From: an uncultured Erysipelotrichaceae bacterium
GTDB taxonomy: Bacteria > Bacillota_I > Bacilli_A > RFN20 > CAG-826
Reading direction: 5' to 3'
Length of the DNA: 52,834 nucleotides
Assembly: GCA_902777015.1 (NCBI GenBank)
Contig: CACYSA010000027.1
Location: forward strand, 1 to 52,834
Shown: positions 46,938 through 52,834 of the stretch, piece by piece
How the letters are laid out: each line of letters begins with the position of its first letter
How positions within the stretch are numbered: position 1 is the stretch's first letter
Notes under the pieces: model-generated
Databases searched by the model: none
Seen by the model: only the letters and a program-made list of their open reading frames with translations
What the model was told of the DNA's origin: nothing
Translations under genes and position numbers: made by a program

Positions 46938-48074
46938 TTATTGAGCGACGTAACCTGGAACGAATTTTTCTCTAATTTCATCGAGTGTATCTTTATCAAT
47001 ACCGAAATCTTCGTTTAAGTGTTTATAGGTCTTATCAGCCCATGTAGCGCCTTCTAAAGCTTCTGTTTTTTGATTCCATTTGGCGATTTCAGAACCACTA
47101 CCATTTGGAAGAACAGCTCTTTCACCAGCGAATCTTGTCATGACATAGTCTCTAGCGCAATCTTCTTTACTGACACCTAATAAGCCTAATAAGAACCAGG
47201 AGACGATACCTGTTCTATCAGCACCGTGTGTGCAGTGTAAGGCGATAGGAGCATTATCAGCATCAGCGATGGCTTCAAAAATCTTTTTGTATGTTTGAGC
47301 AATCTTTGTGTTTGTGCCTTGTTTGCCTTCCCAACGATAGTTTTCTGTGCCAGAAGCAACAGCGGCGTTCAAGATTTCGATTTGCCAATCATCAGAGGAA
47401 GCTGGGGATGTTTTTGGTGGAGCATCTCTCATATCGATATCTAATTTGATACCTAAATCCTTAAGAGCAGCTTTGCCATCCGCAGTAATGCTATTGAATT
47501 GAGCACAACGATAGTATAAACCTTGTTTAACTCTACCATTTTCCACTAAGGAAGATTTCCAACCACCACAGTCACGGAAGTTAATAACACCATCAACGTG
47601 GATATAACGTGGAGCTAAATCTTTAACTGAGAATTTCTTAATCTTAGCATTTGCTAAGGCTTCTTCACTAACAGCGGCTCTGAAATAATAGTCAGTACCA
47701 ATTTCTGTGTTATAAAGATTGTAGGACTTCTCACTAGCTTCCACTATTTTAGCATCTTTGAATTCGACATTCTTGGCGATTTGCACATAGTATTTGCTAG
47801 CGTCTTCGACTTCAGCGAATTCTAATTTAATAGCTTCTGGTTGAGATTGATCATTGTGGTATGAGCTATCTTCAGCGTTGACCTTTGGAACGTATGTTTT
47901 AATACTTTCCCAATCTGGGTCTGCTAAATATTGCTTCATCAAATCTGTGTGGGCATCCTTTTCACCAAGATCTTCAACCTCTGGACCCTTAGGAGTAGAT
48001 TGAGCTTGTTGATTATTACAGCCAGTCACAAGAAGAGAACTAAGCAATACGAATAATAATGCTTGTTTTTTCAT
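46938..48074 (-). CDS. Tyrosine-phosphatase-type lipoprotein (copy 1)
   Basis: A 378-residue lipoprotein, lipobox LVTGC (Cys19). After a Fn3-like domain (about 75-150; KLEFAEVEDASKYYVQIAKN, YYFRAAVSE) comes a PF13350-type tyrosine/dual-specificity phosphatase (about 160-375): HVDGVINFRDCGGW, VKQGLYYRCAQFN and the P-loop LHCTHGADRTGIVSW with the CX5R signature. Family members dephosphorylate phosphotyrosine or phosphoinositides. Lipid anchoring puts it outside the membrane, which is unusual for bacterial signalling phosphatases. A paralogue lies directly upstream (48231). Confidence 0.88.
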   Translation of the reverse strand: MKKQALLFVLLSSLLVTGCNNQQAQSTPKGPEVEDLGEKDAHTDLMKQYLADPDWESIKTYVPKVNAEDSSYHNDQSQPEAIKLEFAEVEDASKYYVQIAKNVEFKDAKIVEASEKSYNLYNTEIGTDYYFRAAVSEEALANAKIKKFSVKDLAPRYIHVDGVINFRDCGGWKSSLVENGRVKQGLYYRCAQFNSITADGKAALKDLGIKLDIDMRDAPPKTSPASSDDWQIEILNAAVASGTENYRWEGKQGTNTKIAQTYKKIFEAIADADNAPIALHCTHGADRTGIVSWFLLGLLGVSKEDCARDYVMTRFAGERAVLPNGSGSEIAKWNQKTEALEGATWADKTYKHLNEDFGIDKDTLDEIREKFVPGYVAQ

Positions 48075-48181
48075 TATAAAATACCTCTCTATGTTCTATA
48101 TTCTCACATGATTATAAATAATTAAATAGGATTATATTATTCTTTAGCATATGTTTATTTTGTTAATTGGGTAAAAATATA

Positions 48182-48208
48182 ACAAAACCAGGCACATAAG
48201 CACCTGGT
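48182..48208 (-). terminator. Terminator after the second phosphatase gene
   Basis: ACCAGG/CCTGGT stem extended by GU-containing inner pairs, followed by TTTTGTT on the minus strand. Confidence 0.75.
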
Positions 48209-48230
48209 ATGTTTTTAAGTTAATTGTTAA

Positions 48231-49532
48231 TTAAGCACCCGCTGGTCTTGTATAACCTGGAACGAATTTTTCTCTAATTGTTTCAAGCGTGTCTTTAGCA
48301 ATGCCGAAGTCATTATTTAAATGGTAATAAGTCTTTTCAGCGAATGTCATGCCTGGTAAAGCAATGGTCTTTTGTGCCCAATTATCAAATTCGACGTTAG
48401 GCATAACCGCTCTTTCACCAGCAAATCTTGTCATGACATAGTCTCTACCGATATCTTTAACATCGACGCCGAGTAAACCTAATAAGAAGAATGAAACGAT
48501 ACCAGTTCTATCAGCACCGTGTGTGCAGTGTAAGGCGATTGGTTTTTGATCAGCATTAGCGATAGCTTCGAAAATCTTCTTATATGTCGCAGCGATGTTA
48601 TGATCTCTACTATGGTCACCTTCCCAACGACCATCTTCAGAGCCAGAAGCAACAGAAGCTTTTAAGATTTCAACTGGCCAATCAGCTGTATTGATTGGAG
48701 ATGTTGAAGGAACATTACCACTGTCTCTCATATCAATATCAACTTTAATACCTAATTCTTTAATGGTTTGTAAACCAGCGGCAGTAATATTCTTTCTACT
48801 ACCGTTATTAAACTGTGCACATCTGTAATATAAACCTTGTTTAACTACACCATTATTGACTAATGTTGTTTTCCAACCACCAGTATCACGGAAGTTAATA
48901 ACACCGTCAACGTGGACATAACGTGGAGCAGTATCTGCAACTTGATATTCTTTAACAGTTGCACTTGCTAATGTATCTTCACTAACAGCGGCTCTATAGT
49001 AATACTTAGTGCCGATTTCAGCGTTATAGAAGTCATATGATTTCTTTGTTGTTGTTCTAACTTCAGCATTGGTGAATTTATTGTCTTTAGAAACTTGAAC
49101 ATAATATGTTTGAGCTTCACCTAATTCTTCAAATTTAAGGCTTAAGGCTTTTGGTTGAGATAAATCACCAAGGCTTCTACCTTCCGCACTGACAGAAGGA
49201 ATATATGCTTTAATATTTCTCCAATCTGGATCCTTAATGAATGAATACTGTAAGTCAGTATGGATATCATTTTCAGGAGCGGTTTGTTCTATCTTAGTTC
49301 CTGATGGGTTACTTGTATCATAAGGAATAGAACCTACTGGTGAAGAAGAGCTCTTTTGAGCTGCTGAACTTTGTTGTGGTTGAGATGCTGGTTGTGATGG
49401 ATCAGCGCTTTGTTGACTTTGTGCAGGTTGATTGCTTGATTCTGGTGCCTTCGACTCAGAAGTAGCAGGATTACCACACGCAGTTAAAAGAAAAGAGCTG
49501 AGCAATAAAACAAATAATGCTTGTTTCTTCAT
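48231..49532 (-). CDS. Tyrosine-phosphatase-type lipoprotein (copy 2)
   Basis: A 433-residue paralogue of the downstream gene with the same lipobox context (LLTAC, Cys19). It has a longer Ser/Gln/Pro-rich linker (about 20-75) that probably spans the cell surface layer. Fn3-like domain (LKFEELGEAQTYYVQVSKD), then VDGVINFRDTGGW, VKQGLYYRCAQFN and P-loop LHCTHGADRTGIVSFF. Catalytic Cys and Arg are intact in both copies. GAGG precedes the ATG. Each copy has its own terminator, so they are separately transcribed tandem duplicates. Confidence 0.88.
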   Translation of the reverse strand: MKKQALFVLLLSSFLLTACGNPATSESKAPESSNQPAQSQQSADPSQPASQPQQSSAAQKSSSSPVGSIPYDTSNPSGTKIEQTAPENDIHTDLQYSFIKDPDWRNIKAYIPSVSAEGRSLGDLSQPKALSLKFEELGEAQTYYVQVSKDNKFTNAEVRTTTKKSYDFYNAEIGTKYYYRAAVSEDTLASATVKEYQVADTAPRYVHVDGVINFRDTGGWKTTLVNNGVVKQGLYYRCAQFNNGSRKNITAAGLQTIKELGIKVDIDMRDSGNVPSTSPINTADWPVEILKASVASGSEDGRWEGDHSRDHNIAATYKKIFEAIANADQKPIALHCTHGADRTGIVSFFLLGLLGVDVKDIGRDYVMTRFAGERAVMPNVEFDNWAQKTIALPGMTFAEKTYYHLNNDFGIAKDTLETIREKFVPGYTRPAGA

Positions 49533-49623
49533 ATAAAATACCTCTTTATGAAATCATTCTCTCATTAAACATTATTATTAAATATGATTATTATCTTATT
49601 TTTATATGCTCATTATGTGAATG

Positions 49624-49653
49624 CAAAAAGAAAGGATCCTTGCGGACCCTTTC
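49624..49653 (-). terminator. Terminator after the modular lipoprotein gene
   Basis: GAAAGGGTCC-GCAA-GGATCCTTTC followed by TTTTTGC on the minus strand. Confidence 0.85.
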
Positions 49654-49677
49654 GATTGTTTGCTATTTACCTATTGA

Positions 49678-51693
49678 TTAGGCGATGTGAACTAAGCGGA
49701 CAGCACCGATAAAGCAGGAATAGCCTTTATCTGTCCAGTGAATTTCGAAACGTGCAACACCGTTAGCAGCTTCTAATTCAACGACTGGAGTTGACCATTG
49801 ACAATTTTCAGCTTTTTCACCTGTACCTAAACCGAAGGAAGCATATGTACCTGATGTTGGGTTAACATAGTCACCTTCACCAAATCTGAATTGGTAACGA
49901 CCTGTTGTGGCATCGGCCATAATGTTTTGTGGTAATGTTGTGGCAGCAGCACAAGCATAGATTTCAACTGCATATTTGCCGGCTGGAAGACCTGTGACAT
50001 CCCAAATAGCATCCTTTTTAAGTTTGGAAGCAGAAACTGCTGGATTTGTATCAGCAAAGTCTAATTCGTAGCATTTTTCGTGGCAACCTGTACATTCGTG
50101 TGGTGTGAGTTTACCAACTTTTTCTTGAGCAGGACCCCATGTGTGGCCAGCTAATGGAAGAGCTTGTTCGGCTGTTTGACCGCAAACTTTACATTTGACA
50201 TAGTGTTTACCAGCAACTGTTTCTGTTGATGGAACATCAGTCTTGGATTCATCATCGATCCATTCGTGGTTGGCTTCGTCGATAATTTCGTTACAACCTT
50301 CGTGACCACAGACGTGCCAGTGATGTTGATCGTCTTTTAACCAAGCAGCGTTGTCGCCAGCGGCGTGTTCGTGATCGGAATCTTTAACGATAATAACGAT
50401 ATGTGTTAAAGCGAGGTTGAAGCTAGCTTTTCTTGTGTACTTGAATTCGTTAACACCATTCTTTAATTGAAGTTCGCCTGTGAGGACGTCTGTGACTGCT
50501 GATAAGTTCTTTTCAGTATCACCTTCGCCTGGCATAGCTTGTTCAAATGTTAATGCTTTTTGATCTGGATCAACGGTCATAACGTTTTCGTTGATTTGGA
50601 TTTCAAAGTCATCAGCGCCGTTTGAACCACCGGAGAATAATTTTTTACCCTTATTGGATGACCAACCGTCCATGACACCACGTTGATAGAGTTCACCATA
50701 AGCGATGGAATCATATTTGAATTTGAAGCCGAAGCTTTGACCATTGGATTTTAATTTGAAGTAGCCAGCTGGATCGTTCTTATTTTCAGAACCTTCGGCT
50801 AACATAGAATCTGCTAATTGGACTTCGATTTTCTTTGTGCCATTGAGATTGTTGGTGTATAAGTTATAACCAACTGTTCCGGCTGTTGCGTCAGCAGCGA
50901 CTGCTGTTGGAGCGGACCATTCTTGGAATTCAGTGACGATAAAGACAAAGTCTTTGATTAACATATTGAGTGTTTGAACTCTCTTATAAACGAATTCATT
51001 AACACCTTCGTTAATGACGACACTACCATATGGAGCATAGCCTTCTTTTGATAAGGAGCTATCTTCTTCGGAAGCATCTTCACCAAACCATTGTGCATAG
51101 GAACCAGATTGGGAACCAGAGACATCAATGACTTCACCATTGAGTTTAATTTCAACGTTTGGACTATTTCTGTAATAGAAACCAGCGGAGTGGTTAGAGG
51201 ATGAGCCCCAGCCATCCATACAACCATAGAGGTAAAGTTTACCCATGTACTTCTTATCAGCTTTGAACTTGAAGGAGAAGGATTGGTTGTTACTTGTTAA
51301 TTTTGTGTAACCGTCTGGTGTACCATCTTTTCTTGTTGATGTGCCATCATAAGTAACGACTGATTGATTGACTTTAAGTCTAACCGCGCCATCGTTATCT
51401 TTACATGTGGCTTTCTTGTAAGCGACTGTACCAGCTGTCGCATCAGCGGCGACATCTGCGTCTGTGTTCCATTTGTGACCTTCTGGATCTGGGACTTCAG
51501 CAGCTGGTGTTGGAGCAACAGAAGATGTTGGAGCCTTGGATGATGTTGTTGGTGCTGGTGCGGATGAAACAGGTTGAGCACTACTACCTGGTTTTGATTC
51601 TGGAGCAGCGCTTGAAGCACCACCAGTTTTACAACCGGTGAGACCCATAGCAAGCATGACACCTAACACTGTTAAGATTTTTGCTTTTTTCAT
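49678..51693 (-). CDS. Large modular surface lipoprotein with repeated beta domains and CxxC/His clusters
   Basis: A 671-residue lipoprotein, lipobox LTGC (Cys21), then a Ser/Pro/Ala linker. Two repeats begin ATAGTVAYKKATCKD and ATAGTVGYNLYTNN and continue with FSFKFKADKKYMGKLYLYGCMDGW / FGFKFKYDSIAYGELYQRGVMDGW and a conserved NEFVYKR/NEFKYTR end. A His/Cys segment follows (HHWHVCGHEGC, YVKCKVCGQT, HECTGCHEKCYE), resembling small metal-binding repeats. It ends with a CBM-like domain (LPAGKYAVEIYACA ... RFEIHWTD). Start 51693 (MKKAKILTVL) is chosen over TTG 51723 because it begins the signal peptide. Probably a glycan-binding surface protein; no enzyme motif seen. Confidence 0.75.
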   Translation of the reverse strand: MKKAKILTVLGVMLAMGLTGCKTGGASSAAPESKPGSSAQPVSSAPAPTTSSKAPTSSVAPTPAAEVPDPEGHKWNTDADVAADATAGTVAYKKATCKDNDGAVRLKVNQSVVTYDGTSTRKDGTPDGYTKLTSNNQSFSFKFKADKKYMGKLYLYGCMDGWGSSSNHSAGFYYRNSPNVEIKLNGEVIDVSGSQSGSYAQWFGEDASEEDSSLSKEGYAPYGSVVINEGVNEFVYKRVQTLNMLIKDFVFIVTEFQEWSAPTAVAADATAGTVGYNLYTNNLNGTKKIEVQLADSMLAEGSENKNDPAGYFKLKSNGQSFGFKFKYDSIAYGELYQRGVMDGWSSNKGKKLFSGGSNGADDFEIQINENVMTVDPDQKALTFEQAMPGEGDTEKNLSAVTDVLTGELQLKNGVNEFKYTRKASFNLALTHIVIIVKDSDHEHAAGDNAAWLKDDQHHWHVCGHEGCNEIIDEANHEWIDDESKTDVPSTETVAGKHYVKCKVCGQTAEQALPLAGHTWGPAQEKVGKLTPHECTGCHEKCYELDFADTNPAVSASKLKKDAIWDVTGLPAGKYAVEIYACAAATTLPQNIMADATTGRYQFRFGEGDYVNPTSGTYASFGLGTGEKAENCQWSTPVVELEAANGVARFEIHWTDKGYSCFIGAVRLVHIA

Positions 51694-52054
51694 AAATCTT
51701 TTCTGCAACGTGTTAAGTTGCAATTCCTTTCTTTAAGAGTTTTGCCATTATCTGCCTAGCTAGACTCTTAAAAACTAGCTTTGCAAAAGAAATAAAAACA
51801 TCATTTCAAATGTGTAAAATGTTTTTTCTTCACTTTCTATGGTAGGGTATGCGCATACGTGTATGTATGACTTTTTTGCTATCGTGACTTGGACTTTTTT
51901 GCGTAGGTTGATTATTTCATTATTTTACATTTATTTTAATTAATTTTGAATTAATCAAATAAAAATTCAACATCTTCCTGATGCGTTAATAGTTTAATTG
52001 ATGAGTCCATTTTTATTGACTATTTTATTCTTTATCTTATTTATTTTTTAAGTA
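51694..52054 (-). promoter_or_regulatory. Long structured upstream region of the modular lipoprotein gene
   Basis: About 360 nt without an annotated gene. Minus-strand contents in order: two GCAAAAAAGTC direct repeats 23 bp apart (51902-51892, 51879-51869); the motif ATACACGTATGCG (51864-51852) within palindrome GTATGCGCATAC (51848-51859); then a leader with alternative helices AGCTAG/CTAGCT, TTTTGC/GCAAAA and AAGAGT/ACTCTT. Next come an 11-codon ORF MAKLLKKGIAT (51748-51713), ribosome-site-like AAAGGA (51730-51725), and hairpin TGCAAC/GTTGCA (51722-51704) standing between it and ATG 51693. The part beyond about 51910 is AT-rich and unassigned. Confidence 0.45.
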
Positions 52055-52089
52055 AAAGAGAAAACCACCAGTTTTGCAACCGATGGTTT
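52055..52089 (-). terminator. Terminator after xylA
   Basis: AAACCATCGG/CTGGTGGTTT (with two G-U pairs) followed by TCTCTTTTAC on the minus strand, 28 nt past the xylA stop. Confidence 0.7.
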
Positions 52090-52117
52090 AGTCTAGATAT
52101 TTAGATAGCTTTAAAAA

Positions 52118-52834
52118 TTATTTACCAAATAAGACATCGTTAACAATGGCTTCGAGCATTTCTTGACGGCCACTGCCTGGAAGTTCAGGAGCACCCATCT
52201 TGCAAGCGTAATCGCTTAATTCTTTTAAGTTGGTCTTGTTGTCTAAGATCTTCTTACCGATTTCTGTTTCATGGAATGAAGAATATTTCTTTTCGATGAA
52301 TTGATCGATACGACCATCTTCGATGATTTGGGCGGCTTTGATTAAACCTAAAGCGAATGTATCCATACCTAAGATATAGGCTAAGAACATATCTTCTAAT
52401 GTGTAGGATGGACGACGTGTTTTGGAGTCAAAGTTGAAACCACCTGTTAAACCACCATTCTTTAAGACTTCGTACATACATTGTGTTGCACTGTAGACAT
52501 CGAATGGGAATTCATCTGTATCCCAACCTAAGAGCATATCGCCTTGGTTAGCATCGATAGAACCTAACATACCATTGATGGCGGAGATTCTTAAATCGTG
52601 TTGGAATGTATGACCCGCTAAGGTAGCGTGGTTAGCTTCGATGTTCATCTTGAAGTCTTTGTCTAAACCATGGGCTCTTAAGAAGCCGATAGCGGTAGCA
52701 GCGTCGAAGTCATATTGGTGTTTCATTGGTTCTTTTGGTTTTGGTTCAATATAGAAGTCACCTTTGAAACCGATGGAACGGCCATATTCAACAGCCATCT
52801 TCATTAAACGAGCAATGTTTTCTTGTTCGAATTT
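52118..52834 (-). CDS. xylA: Xylose isomerase (C-terminal part; start outside the window)
   Basis: The last 238 codons of a class II xylose isomerase, open to the window edge. Metal-binding and active-site motifs: [43 protein letters not shown] and GWDTDEFP; the C-terminus [21 protein letters not shown] matches the family. It converts D-xylose to D-xylulose in the cytoplasm. Its neighbourhood with GH3 enzymes and glycan-binding lipoproteins suggests xylan-type hemicellulose use. Confidence 0.97.
   Translation of the reverse strand, partial: KFEQENIARLMKMAVEYGRSIGFKGDFYIEPKPKEPMKHQYDFDAATAIGFLRAHGLDKDFKMNIEANHATLAGHTFQHDLRISAINGMLGSIDANQGDMLLGWDTDEFPFDVYSATQCMYEVLKNGGLTGGFNFDSKTRRPSYTLEDMFLAYILGMDTFALGLIKAAQIIEDGRIDQFIEKKYSSFHETEIGKKILDNKTNLKELSDYACKMGAPELPGSGRQEMLEAIVNDVLFGK

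Noticed and set aside
50958..51227. 89-codon minus-strand ORF within the lipoprotein
   Set aside because: Alternate-frame shadow; composition unlike real genes here.
51297..51662. Gln/His/Leu-rich ORF inside the modular lipoprotein
   Set aside because: Out-of-frame shadow of the Ser/Pro linker region; no independent start signal.

Overview
The window is about 35% GC, uses the standard code (TGA is a stop, for example at 21341-21343, and Trp is TGG) and mixes Shine-Dalgarno starts with apparently leaderless ones. Compact housekeeping blocks (pcrA-ligA-gatCAB, tsaE/tsaB/rimI/tsaD), a TPP riboswitch with a ThiT-type transporter, many small lipoproteins and anchored GH3 glycosidases suggest an uncultured, Mollicutes-like member of the Bacilli, probably gut-associated (RF39/Acholeplasmatales-like). 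That placement is inference. Layout: 1-4400 holds a Phd/YefM antitoxin, an ABC exporter and an AgrC/AgrA-like two-component pair. 4450-8470 is a lipoprotein plus double-anchored GH3 operon. LytTR-spaced direct repeats precede both the exporter and the GH3 operon, which suggests that the local response regulator drives them. 8500-10760 is a small accessory patch between tRNA-Ala(GGC) and tRNA-Arg(CCU), with an HTH-acetyltransferase fusion and a KilA-N protein. 10770-19170 is pcrA-ligA-gatC-gatA-gatB-galE. 19200-22030 holds a divergent pair with back-to-back leaderless promoters, then two membrane proteins. 22050-27580 is the t6A/RimI operon, ending in an asnS broken by an internal out-of-frame deletion and an unlisted 50-residue membrane protein. 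27680-32380 has TPP riboswitch-thiT, ung, a glycosyltransferase, a membrane-tethered XRE regulator and DegV. 32470-35610 is an amino-acid-type ABC importer. 35780-39440 and 41020-46670 are two more GH3 loci around a RelB antitoxin, an HdeD-like protein and ssrA. 46900-51700 has tandem tyrosine-phosphatase lipoproteins and a modular surface lipoprotein. The window ends inside xylA. The most striking signal is upstream of the importer operon (35440-35610, minus strand). An 18-codon leader peptide, MKRAFYYFYSYYYPRGNQ, contains six Tyr and two Phe codons. It is followed by complementary segments that give either a strong intrinsic terminator or an antiterminator. The end of the leader ORF is itself the switching strand, so the logic of ribosome-mediated transcription attenuation by tyrosine can be read from the sequence. 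This would be unusual in a lineage where T-boxes usually do this job, and it predicts that the transporter imports tyrosine or a related aromatic compound. The three GH3 enzymes share an inverted domain order (C-domain, Fn3-like, TIM barrel), with membrane segments at both ends where the N-terminus is intact. Each travels with its own anchored accessory protein, and two of them plus the modular lipoprotein share a promoter motif, ATACnnRTATGCG. With xylA and the phosphatases, the right half looks like a surface plant-glycan utilisation region.
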